From the NCBI RefSeq assembly GCF_001269365.1, contig NZ_CXOM01000005.1, positions 1 through 64,000 of the forward strand: DNA of 64,000 nucleotides, in the 5' to 3' direction. The stretch comes from Limnohabitans sp. Rim11 (GTDB lineage Bacteria; Pseudomonadota; Gammaproteobacteria; Burkholderiales; Burkholderiaceae_C). The position numbers were made by a program, and so were the translations under genes. The notes below the pieces were generated by a model. The model did not search any database, was not told the DNA's origin, and saw nothing but the letters and a program-made list of their open reading frames with translations. This document shows, in pieces, positions 56,826 to 64,000 of this stretch. The number at the start of each line of letters is the position of its first letter. Positions within the stretch are counted from its first letter, which is position 1.

Positions 56826-58295
56826 ATGCGCATCGACCATTTGATTGACGGCAAATCCGTTGCCAGCGCCCAAACTTTTGAAACTCGCGACCCGGCCACA
56901 CAAGAAGTGTTGGCAGAAGTGTCCTCAGGCGGCACCGATGAAGTCAACCAAGCCGTAGCGTCTGCTAAGGCAGCCTTTCCTAAATGGGCTGCAACGCCGG
57001 CTACCGAGCGCGCCAAGATCATGCGCAAGTTGGGCGAACTCATTACCAAGCATGTACCCCAAATTGCAGAAACAGAAACGCGCGATTGCGGTCAAACCAT
57101 TTCGCAAACGGGCAAGCAATTGGTGCCTCGCGCGGCTGACAATTTTTCTTACTTTGCAGAGATGTGCACCCGCGTGGATGGTCACACCTATCCCACACCC
57201 ACACATTTGAACTACACGCTGTTTCACCCGGTCGGTGTTTGTGCGTTGATCAGTCCGTGGAATGTGCCCTTCATGACGGCCACTTGGAAAGTGGCGCCCT
57301 GCTTGGCTTTTGGAAACACCGCTGTGTTGAAAATGAGCGAGTTGTCGCCCATGTCTGCTGCGCGTTTGGGTGAGTTGGCTTTGGAAGCGGGCGTGCCACC
57401 GGGCGTGTTGAATTTGGTGCACGGCTATGGCCGCGATGCAGGCGAGCCTTTGGTGTCGCACCCAGACGTGCGTGCTATTTCTTTCACAGGTTCCACTGCC
57501 ACAGGCAATCGGATTGTGCAAAGTGCAGGCCTTAAAAAATTCAGCATGGAGTTGGGTGGTAAATCGCCGTTTGTGATTTTTGAAGATGCCGATTTGCCGC
57601 GCGCATTGGATGCCGCAGTCTTCATGATCTTCAGCAACAACGGTGAGCGTTGCACGGCGGGCAGTCGCATCTTGGTGCAGCAAAGCATCTACGCCGACTT
57701 TGTGCAAAAGTTCACAGAGCGCGCCAAGCGCATTACAGTGGGCGACCCCTTGGACGAAAACACCATTGTTGGCCCCATGATTAGCCAAGCGCATTTGGCC
57801 AAAGTCAAAAGCTATATTGAGTTGGGTCCCAAAGAAGGCGCCACGATGTTGTGCGGTGGGTTAGATAAACCCGCTTATGCAGCCGACTTGCCCGATCGCG
57901 TGAAGAACGGAAACTTTGTGTGGCCAACAGTGTTTGCCGATGTCGACAACCGCATGAAGATTGCGCAAGAAGAAATCTTTGGCCCTGTGGCCTGCATCAT
58001 TCCGTTCCGCGACGAAGCCCATGCCATTGAATTGGCCAACGACATTCAATACGGTTTGTCCAGTTATGTGTGGACCGAAAACATCGGCCGCGCGCACCGC
58101 GTGGCCGCTTCGGTAGAAGCTGGCATGTGTTTTGTCAACAGCCAAAACGTGCGCGATTTGCGTCAACCCTTTGGCGGCACCAAGGCCAGCGGCACTGGCC
58201 GCGAAGGCGGCACTTGGAGCTACGAAGTTTTTTGCGAACCTAAAAACGTGGCGGTGTCGATGGGCTCGCACCACATACCTCATTGGGGAGTTTGA
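56826..58295 (+). CDS. hpaE: 5-carboxymethyl-2-hydroxymuconate semialdehyde dehydrogenase
   Basis: 489 aa aldehyde dehydrogenase. SPWNVPFMTATWKVAPCLAFGNTAVLKMSE (NAD site), MELGGKSPFVIFEDAD (catalytic Glu) and NNGERCTAGSRIL (catalytic Cys). ATAAAGGAACAAAGAC precedes the ATG. Second enzyme of the pathway. Confidence 0.95.
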   Translation: MRIDHLIDGKSVASAQTFETRDPATQEVLAEVSSGGTDEVNQAVASAKAAFPKWAATPATERAKIMRKLGELITKHVPQIAETETRDCGQTISQTGKQLVPRAADNFSYFAEMCTRVDGHTYPTPTHLNYTLFHPVGVCALISPWNVPFMTATWKVAPCLAFGNTAVLKMSELSPMSAARLGELALEAGVPPGVLNLVHGYGRDAGEPLVSHPDVRAISFTGSTATGNRIVQSAGLKKFSMELGGKSPFVIFEDADLPRALDAAVFMIFSNNGERCTAGSRILVQQSIYADFVQKFTERAKRITVGDPLDENTIVGPMISQAHLAKVKSYIELGPKEGATMLCGGLDKPAYAADLPDRVKNGNFVWPTVFADVDNRMKIAQEEIFGPVACIIPFRDEAHAIELANDIQYGLSSYVWTENIGRAHRVAASVEAGMCFVNSQNVRDLRQPFGGTKASGTGREGGTWSYEVFCEPKNVAVSMGSHHIPHWGV

Positions 58296-58297
58296 GC

Positions 58298-59245
58298 ATG
58301 GGACAAGTGTCACTCGCGGCCAAAATCACGCACGTGCCGTCCATGTATTTGAGCGAGCTGGACGGTCCGCAAAAAGGCACACGCCAAGCCGCAATCGATG
58401 GCCATCACGAAATTGACAGACGCTGCCGCGCTTTGGGTGTAGACACCATCGTGGTGTTTGACACGCACTGGTTGGTGAACTCGGCGTACCACCTGAACAA
58501 TGCCGCGCATTTCAAAGGCAACTACACCAGCAATGAGTTGCCGCACTTCATCAGCAACATGCCGTACGAGTACGATGGCAATCCCGCGCTGGGCCACATC
58601 TTGGCCAAGGCTTGCAATGAAGCCGGCGTGACCACTTTGGCACACGAGCACACCAGCTTGGCTTTGGAATATGGCACGTTGGTACCTATGCGCTACATGA
58701 ATAGCGACCGGCACTACAAGGTCGTTTCGGTGTCGGCGCTGTGCATGGTGCATTCCTTGGCCGAAAGCGCCCAACTGGGCTGGGCCATGCGCCGCGCCGT
58801 AGAGCAACACTACGACGGCAAGGTGGCCTTCTTTGCCAGCGGCTCTTTGTCGCACCGCTTTGCACAAAATGGTTTAGCCCCCGAGTACGCCAACAAAATG
58901 TGGAGCCCGTTCTTAGAGCAGTTAGACCACAGCGTGGTAGAGATGTGGCAGCGCGGCGATTGGCAAACTTTCTGCGCCATGCTGCCCGAATACGCCGCCA
59001 AAGGTCATGGCGAAGGCTTTATGCACGACACCGCCATGTTGTTGGGCTTGCTGGGTTGGGATCAATATCAAGGCAAAGCTGAAGTGGTCACGCCATACTT
59101 TCCCAGTTCAGGCACAGGACAAATCAATGCGGTGTTTCCAGTGACTGAAGTCTTGGACGCAAATGGACAAGCGGTGACCAGCCTCAACCTCAAAAGCTTG
59201 AAAGATCCTTCTGCGGTTTATGCAGCAGGCGCAAGCCGTTTGTAA
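58298..59245 (+). CDS. hpaD: 3,4-dihydroxyphenylacetate 2,3-dioxygenase
   Basis: 315 aa from ATG 58298, two bases after hpaE. GQVSLAAKITHVPSMYLSELDGPQKGTRQAAIDGHHEI, VFDTHWLVNSAYH and LASGSLSHRF-like FASGSLSHRF match the class III extradiol HpaD family, with conserved His residues for iron. Opens the ring of homoprotocatechuate in the first step of meta cleavage. Confidence 0.96.
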   Translation: MGQVSLAAKITHVPSMYLSELDGPQKGTRQAAIDGHHEIDRRCRALGVDTIVVFDTHWLVNSAYHLNNAAHFKGNYTSNELPHFISNMPYEYDGNPALGHILAKACNEAGVTTLAHEHTSLALEYGTLVPMRYMNSDRHYKVVSVSALCMVHSLAESAQLGWAMRRAVEQHYDGKVAFFASGSLSHRFAQNGLAPEYANKMWSPFLEQLDHSVVEMWQRGDWQTFCAMLPEYAAKGHGEGFMHDTAMLLGLLGWDQYQGKAEVVTPYFPSSGTGQINAVFPVTEVLDANGQAVTSLNLKSLKDPSAVYAAGASRL

Positions 59246-59266
59246 ATTCATTTAGAAAGCCTTCCC

Positions 59267-59722
59267 ATGCCCCATTTGGTCATTCTGTACACCGGTCAGC
59301 TCGAGACCGAAACCAATATGAAAGTGTTGTGCCGTGAGTTGGCCGACGCCATGCTGACGGTGGTCGATGAAGCTGGCAAGCAAGTATTTCCGACAGGCGG
59401 TACGCGCGTGTTGGCTTATCCAGCGCCTCACTATGCGGTGGCCGATGGTGGCACCGCGGGGCGCAAGGCTGCGCAGTTTGACAACAACCCACATGGCGGC
59501 TCTGAAGATTACGCCTTTGTTTATTTGAATGTGCGCATGGGCAAAGGCCGCAGCGAAGCCACGCAACAGCATGCTGGCGAGTTATTGGTCGAGGTGACCA
59601 AAAAACATTTTGCCCAACTCTTTGCCAAGCGGCACATCGGCATCACTTTGCAAATTGATGTGGGGCCTGAAGTGTTTGATCACAAACACAGCAACATCCA
59701 TCCCTTGTTTGCGGCCCTTTGA
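59267..59722 (+). CDS. hpaF: 5-carboxymethyl-2-hydroxymuconate isomerase
   Basis: 151 aa, tautomerase superfamily; P2 is the catalytic N-terminal proline after Met removal (MPHLVILYT). RVLAYPAPHYAVADG and FVYLNVRMGKGRS are typical of HpaF/CHMI. Longer than the roughly 126-aa E. coli protein because of its C-terminal DVGPEVFDHKHSNIHPLF tail and loops. Isomerises the HpaE product. Confidence 0.92.
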   Translation: MPHLVILYTGQLETETNMKVLCRELADAMLTVVDEAGKQVFPTGGTRVLAYPAPHYAVADGGTAGRKAAQFDNNPHGGSEDYAFVYLNVRMGKGRSEATQQHAGELLVEVTKKHFAQLFAKRHIGITLQIDVGPEVFDHKHSNIHPLFAAL

Positions 59723-59731
59723 AAGACAGAC

Positions 59732-60547
59732 ATGTTTGATTCTGAACGCATTGCAGAATTGGCTGCTGAATTGCAGCAAGCACAAACCACACGCAAGCAG
59801 GTAGAGCATTTTTCTAAACGCTTTCCAGAAATGACCATCGAAGATGGTTACCGCGTCAGCCGTGCTTGGGTGGCTTTGCAATTGGCCCAAGGCCGACAAG
59901 TGATTGGCCACAAAATTGGGCTCACCTCGCGTGCCATGCAACAGGCCAGTCAAATTGACGAACCCGATTACGGCACCTTGCTCGACAGCATGTTGTACAC
60001 CTGCACGCCCGGCAAAGTGCTAGACATTGCCTACACAGACTTTGTGGTGCCGCGTGTTGAAGTGGAATTGGCGTTTGTTTTGAAGCAAGACCTTCAAGGA
60101 CCCCATGTCACAGTAGAGCAAGTGTTGGCCGCCACTGAGTACGTGACACCCGCCATCGAAATCATCGATTCACGCATCGAGCAATTTGACCGTCACACCA
60201 AAGTGATGCGCAAAGTGTTTGACACCATCAGCGACAACGCGGCCAATGCCGGCATTTTGGTGGGCGCAGAAAAAGTCAATCCACTGACCACCAATTTGCC
60301 TTGGTGCGGCGCTATCCTTAAACTGAATGGCGTGGTGGAAGAAACGGGTTTGGCAGCAGGTGTACAAGGACACCCTGCGGTGGGCATTGCATGGTTGGCC
60401 AACAAGTTGGCGCCTTGGGGTGAACACTTGAAGGCGGGTCAAATTGTTTTGGCGGGATCCTTCACCAAACCGGTCCCTGCCAAAGTGGGTGATGTGTTCG
60501 ACGCAGACTACGGCCCCTTAGGTCGTTTGCAATTTAAATTTAACTGA
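59732..60547 (+). CDS. hpaH: 2-oxo-hept-3-ene-1,7-dioate hydratase
   Basis: 271 aa. [56 protein letters not shown] and [18 protein letters not shown] match HpaH/MhpD hydratases with acidic metal ligands. Hydrates the intermediate before aldol cleavage. Confidence 0.94.
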   Translation: MFDSERIAELAAELQQAQTTRKQVEHFSKRFPEMTIEDGYRVSRAWVALQLAQGRQVIGHKIGLTSRAMQQASQIDEPDYGTLLDSMLYTCTPGKVLDIAYTDFVVPRVEVELAFVLKQDLQGPHVTVEQVLAATEYVTPAIEIIDSRIEQFDRHTKVMRKVFDTISDNAANAGILVGAEKVNPLTTNLPWCGAILKLNGVVEETGLAAGVQGHPAVGIAWLANKLAPWGEHLKAGQIVLAGSFTKPVPAKVGDVFDADYGPLGRLQFKFN

Positions 60548-60557
60548 AAGAAGCCAC

Positions 60558-61373
60558 ATGAAAACTCCTGTCAATCGTTTCAAAAAAGCCATTTCTGAAA
60601 AGCAAGCGCAAATTGGTTTGTGGCTGGGCATGGCCAACAGTTACAGCGCAGAAATGTGCGCCATGGCTGGCTTCGATTGGTTGTTGGTGGATGGCGAACA
60701 TGCACCCAACAATTTGCAAACGATTCAGCAACAACTTCAGGCTATCGCCGCGTATCCAGCCAACAACGCAATTGCCCGCGTTCCTGTGGGCGACACCGCG
60801 TTGATCAAGCAATATTTGGATTTGGGCGTTGAAACCTTGCTTGTTCCTATGGTGGACACGCCAGAGCAAGCGGCGCAGTGTGTGCAAGCGATGCGCTATC
60901 CGCAAGACGACGGCCAAGGCGGTGTTCGCGGTATGGCTGGCGCGCGGGCTTCACGCTGGGGCATATTTCCCAATTACGCCAAAGAGGCCAATGCGCAAGT
61001 TTGCTTGCTGGTACAAGCCGAGTCGCGCGAGGCTCTAAAGAACTTGGATGCGATTGCCAACACACCCGGTGTGGATGGGGTATTCATTGGGCCGGCAGAC
61101 TTGTCGGCTTCCTTGGGTTATGTGGGCAACCCAAGCCACCCCGAGGTTCAGGCCGCCATCGAAGACGCCATTGCGCGCATTCTGAAGGCTGGCAAGGCAC
61201 CCGGCATTTTGACGCCAGATGAAGCGCAAGCCAAACACTATTTGTCTTTGGGCGCTTTGTTTGTAGCGGTCGGTTTGGATACCCAAATTTTGGTGCGCCA
61301 AACATCCGCGTTGGTCAAAAAATTCAAACCCAATGCCGGTATTGAGCTGCCCACCACAGGCCAGGTGTATTGA
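60558..61373 (+). CDS. hpaI: 4-hydroxy-2-oxoheptanedioate aldolase
   Basis: 271 aa class II pyruvate aldolase. [38 protein letters not shown] (catalytic His), [18 protein letters not shown] (Arg), [11 protein letters not shown] (metal Glu) and [13 protein letters not shown] (metal Asp). Releases pyruvate and succinic semialdehyde, the last step of the pathway. Confidence 0.95.
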   Translation: MKTPVNRFKKAISEKQAQIGLWLGMANSYSAEMCAMAGFDWLLVDGEHAPNNLQTIQQQLQAIAAYPANNAIARVPVGDTALIKQYLDLGVETLLVPMVDTPEQAAQCVQAMRYPQDDGQGGVRGMAGARASRWGIFPNYAKEANAQVCLLVQAESREALKNLDAIANTPGVDGVFIGPADLSASLGYVGNPSHPEVQAAIEDAIARILKAGKAPGILTPDEAQAKHYLSLGALFVAVGLDTQILVRQTSALVKKFKPNAGIELPTTGQVY

Positions 61374-61375
61374 TC

Positions 61376-62185
61376 ATGTTGTCTCATCAACTGCCTACGG
61401 TTCGTTCTTTGCAGCATGAAGTTCATCCCAAAGAGTGGGAAGCGCGTGTGCAACTGGCGGCTTGCTATCGCGTGTTTGCATTCTTGGGCTGGACCGAGAT
61501 GATTTACAACCACATCACCTTGCGATTGCCTGAGGAAGTGAGTGGCGCAGAAAAGCATTTCCTGATCAATCCTTTTGGCTTGCATTACAGCGAAGTCACG
61601 GCCAGCAACTTGGTCAAAATTGACATCAAGGGCAAGGTCTTGGATGGCTCACCATACCCCGTTAATCCTGCGGGCTTCACCGTCCATGCTGCCATTCACG
61701 ACAGCTTGCCGGGTGCCCATTGCGTCATGCACACGCACACCACAGCTGGTGTGTCAGTGGCGTGTTTGAAAGAGGGTTTGCAGCAAACCAATTTCTACAC
61801 CGCCCAATTGCACGACATGATTGCATACCACGACTTCGAAGGCATCACCATTCATGCCGATGAAGCGCCCCGTTTGTTAAGCAGCATCGGAAGCAAGCAA
61901 GCCGTCATTTTGCGCAACCATGGTCTGTTGTCATGGGGTACCACACTGCCGCAAACCTTTGCCATTTTGTGGACCTTGCAACGTGCCTGTGAAATTCAAT
62001 TGGCCACATTCAGCATGGGTGGCCCACAAGCCGTCATTCCTGTGAGCGAAGACGTAGCCGCCAAATGCACGCGCGACGCATTGCAGTTCAGTCCCAACCA
62101 CGGCGCCGGCAACGACGTGCTCGATGCCCTGATTCGGCAAGTCGACCGCAGCATCGTGCGCCCTGAAGAAAGCTATCGTTTATGA
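61376..62185 (+). CDS. Class II aldolase/adducin-fold protein
   Basis: 269 aa from ATG 61376 (a TTG at 61370 overlapping the hpaI stop is possible). Zinc-binding HTHTTAGVSV and the late His in ILRNHGLLSWG; AGFTVHAAIHDSLPGAHCVMHTH is typical. Substrate unknown; not part of the standard hpa pathway. Overlaps the next gene by 4 bp. Confidence 0.88.
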   Translation: MLSHQLPTVRSLQHEVHPKEWEARVQLAACYRVFAFLGWTEMIYNHITLRLPEEVSGAEKHFLINPFGLHYSEVTASNLVKIDIKGKVLDGSPYPVNPAGFTVHAAIHDSLPGAHCVMHTHTTAGVSVACLKEGLQQTNFYTAQLHDMIAYHDFEGITIHADEAPRLLSSIGSKQAVILRNHGLLSWGTTLPQTFAILWTLQRACEIQLATFSMGGPQAVIPVSEDVAAKCTRDALQFSPNHGAGNDVLDALIRQVDRSIVRPEESYRL

Positions 62186-63183
62186 AAGTTTGCATCTACG
62201 GCGCAGGCGCCATTGGCGGCTGGATCGGCGCACACTTGGCGCAAACAGGCCACGAAGTGAGTGTGGTGGCGCGGGGTGCCAATTTAGAAGCCTTGCAAAA
62301 AAATGGACTGCAATGTGTCCAAACGCAAGCGGCCGATGCCACTCTCAAAGCCCAAGTCAAAGTCTCTGCGCAGCCTGTAGATTTAGGGCCGCAAGATCTG
62401 GTCATCGTTGCGGTAAAAGCGCCTGCCATGGCGGATGTGGCGCAAGGCATTGCACCCTTGCTAGGACCCAACACCATGGTGATGACGGCCATGAATGGCG
62501 TGCCTTGGTGGTTCTTCCAAGGCTTTGGGGGCACATTGCAAGGCGCCACACTGAGCACCATCGACCCCGAAGGCCGCATCGCCAAAGCCATTCCAGCGCA
62601 TCATGTGGTGGGCTGTGTGGTGCATGCCAGTTGTTCAATGGAAGCGCCAGGTGTGGTGCGCCATCATTTTGGGCAGGGATTGATATTGGGTGAGCCCGCC
62701 GAACAAAACGGCCAAGTGAGCGAACGTGTGCAACAGTTGGTGGCGCATTTGCAAGCAGCAGGTTTTACTGCTAGCGCCTCTGCCCAAATTCAAAAAGATG
62801 TTTGGTACAAACTTTGGGGCAACATGACCGTCAACCCCATCAGCGCCATCACGGGTGCCACCACCGACCTCATTTTGAAAGATGATTTGGTGCGCGAATT
62901 TGTGTCCAAAGTCATGCTGGAGGCCAAAGCCATCGGTGAAAAAATCGGCATTCCGATTGCCCAAACGCCTGACGACCGACACGCGGTCACCCTGAAGTTG
63001 GGGGCATTCAAAACATCTATGTTGCAAGACGTTGAGGCTGGCAAAACTGTGGAACTGGATGCATTGGTCAGCAGCGTCCGCGAGTTGGGACAATTATCCG
63101 GTGTCAGTACACCTTATACCGACGCGCTTCTGGGCCTCAGTCGCCTGCATGCCAGCGTCCACGGCCTCTATCCCGCACAATGA
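62182..63183 (+). CDS. 2-dehydropantoate 2-reductase family protein
   Basis: 333 aa. Dinucleotide fold CIYGAGAIGGWIGAHLAQTGHEV at the start, VIVAVKAPAM (conserved Lys region) and WYKLWGNMTVNPISAITGATTDLIL (C-terminal Lys/Asn). Could make pantoate, but its coupling with the class II aldolase gene suggests a role in degrading a hydroxy or oxo acid (inference). Confidence 0.88.
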   Translation: MKVCIYGAGAIGGWIGAHLAQTGHEVSVVARGANLEALQKNGLQCVQTQAADATLKAQVKVSAQPVDLGPQDLVIVAVKAPAMADVAQGIAPLLGPNTMVMTAMNGVPWWFFQGFGGTLQGATLSTIDPEGRIAKAIPAHHVVGCVVHASCSMEAPGVVRHHFGQGLILGEPAEQNGQVSERVQQLVAHLQAAGFTASASAQIQKDVWYKLWGNMTVNPISAITGATTDLILKDDLVREFVSKVMLEAKAIGEKIGIPIAQTPDDRHAVTLKLGAFKTSMLQDVEAGKTVELDALVSSVRELGQLSGVSTPYTDALLGLSRLHASVHGLYPAQ

Positions 63184-63187
63184 GCGC

Positions 63188-64000
63188 ATGACTGAAAAAA
63201 CCAAAGCCCTGTCTGTGACGGCATTTGCCACCCTGTTGTTGGTGGCCTTCATGATGGGCGCCAACCATGTGGCGGCGCGCTTTGCGTTCAACAATGGCGT
63301 GGACGTGATGACCGCTGTGAGTTTTCGAAGTGCCTTGACGGCCTTGGTGGTTGGTTTGATTTTGTGGCAACAGAAAGTTCAAATCAAACTTGAAGCTCAT
63401 CACAAAAAATACTTGCCCCTCATCGGCCTGATCATTGCCGTTCAGAGCGTGTGTTTGTATTCATCGGTCGCCCGCTTGCCTGTCGCCTTGGCCTTGTTGG
63501 CTTTCAATACCTACCCCTTGTCCACCGCATTTTGGGCGCGTGTGCTTTACAAGCACCAACCCGAAAAAGCGGTGCTCTGGAGCATGCCCTTTATCTTGGT
63601 GGGTTTGGCTTTGGCACTGGATGTGATGGGTGCCGCTTCTGGTTTGGGTGCGTCAGAACATTGGGCCCAAATTGGCAGTGGTGTGGCTTTTGCATTGGCG
63701 GCTTCTGCCACCTTTGGCTTGGCGCTGGTCTATACCCAGCACGAAACGGTTGGCTTAGACGGCCGTGTTCGCACCTTTTCTTCGATGTCTTTGGTGGGTG
63801 TGTTGGCCGTGGCAGCGGCTCTCAGTCAAGGTGGTTTTCATTTGCCCACTGCCCCTGCAGGCTGGTGGGGTCTGGGCATGTTGAGCTTTTTGTACGGTAC
63901 AGCCTTTACCATTTTGTTTACTGTGTTGCCCCGTTTGGGTGTGGTGGGCAACTCGGCCATCATGAACGTCGAACCCGTGTTTGCCTTGACCCTGGCATGG
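63188..64000 (+). CDS. EamA/DMT transporter, cut by the window end
   Basis: 271 residues visible from ATG 63188 with no stop before the window edge. Several hydrophobic helices in two EamA repeats: AFATLLLVAFMMGANHVAARFAFNNGVDVMTAVSFRS and the second repeat ending GVVGNSAIMNVEPVFALTLAW. Drug/metabolite exporter of unknown substrate, 4 bp after the reductase gene and probably in the same transcript. Confidence 0.88.
   Translation, partial: MTEKTKALSVTAFATLLLVAFMMGANHVAARFAFNNGVDVMTAVSFRSALTALVVGLILWQQKVQIKLEAHHKKYLPLIGLIIAVQSVCLYSSVARLPVALALLAFNTYPLSTAFWARVLYKHQPEKAVLWSMPFILVGLALALDVMGAASGLGASEHWAQIGSGVAFALAASATFGLALVYTQHETVGLDGRVRTFSSMSLVGVLAVAAALSQGGFHLPTAPAGWWGLGMLSFLYGTAFTILFTVLPRLGVVGNSAIMNVEPVFALTLAW

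Noticed and set aside
56925..57794. 289-codon antisense frame in hpaE
   Set aside because: Opposite a clear aldehyde dehydrogenase; no start signal or motif.

Overview
The window looks like a chromosomal segment of a betaproteobacterium in the Burkholderiales, most likely a freshwater Comamonadaceae (Limnohabitans/Rhodoferax-like). This rests on protein similarity recognised by eye and on gene order (tuf-rpsJ-rplC..rpsQ, ybeD-lipB-lipA, EIIA-HPr-EI, ilvE next to a small CHCC zinc protein, hpaR-hpaG1-hpaG2-hpaE-hpaD-hpaF-hpaH-hpaI). It is an inference, not a database result. Genes are densely packed, many overlap by 4 bp (ATGA), and no gene-free stretch exceeds 300 bp.

Layout. 1-6.4 kb: the 3' part of tuf (with a foreign-looking SDR head at the window edge), rpsJ, then a promoter and structured leader ahead of rplC-rplD-rplW-rplB-rpsS-rplV-rpsC-rplP-rpmC-rpsQ, closed by a strong terminator. 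6.5-12 kb: peroxiredoxin, GNAT acetyltransferase, a divergent cytochrome b / cytochrome c' pair, a CaiB-type CoA transferase, a lipoprotein and an MFS transporter. 12-14.4 kb: a permease-less PTS (EIIA-Man, HPr, EI). 14.4-17.8 kb: EamA exporter, lipA, lipB, ybeD and a CopD-like membrane protein, all leftward. 17.9-25.1 kb: the complete F1Fo ATP synthase operon atpIBEFHAGDC with a terminator. 25-29.7 kb: SnoaL-like protein, YheT hydrolase, unknown protein, cytochrome c, tRNA-Arg(CCG) and a Tat-exported PhoD phosphatase. 29.7-34.1 kb: mreB-mreC-mreD-mrdA cell-shape operon (leftward). 34.3-37.6 kb: gatCAB. 37.6-41 kb: Fic protein with its own HTH, pyrE, exonuclease III and a methyltransferase.

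41.1-45.3 kb is the most unusual part. It is a compact leftward cassette of HlyD-type adaptor, CPBP-like membrane protein, a 65-aa peptide with a textbook double-glycine leader, and a peptidase-containing ABC transporter (PCAT). The parts fit together as a bacteriocin/microcin-like maturation and export system. A strong hairpin separates the peptide gene from the transporter gene.

45.4-54.7 kb is housekeeping: MBL hydrolase, M48 protease, AmpG-like permease, an RstA/RstB-like two-component pair with a tandem TACG-N6-TACG site upstream, CHCC zinc protein, ilvE, an unknown membrane protein, radA and nitronate monooxygenase. 54.8-61.4 kb is the homoprotocatechuate meta-cleavage operon under HpaR, with palindromic candidate operators upstream and a 22-bp perfect palindrome at the hpaG2/hpaE junction. 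It is followed by a class II aldolase-fold protein, a ketopantoate-reductase-like enzyme and an EamA transporter cut by the window end.
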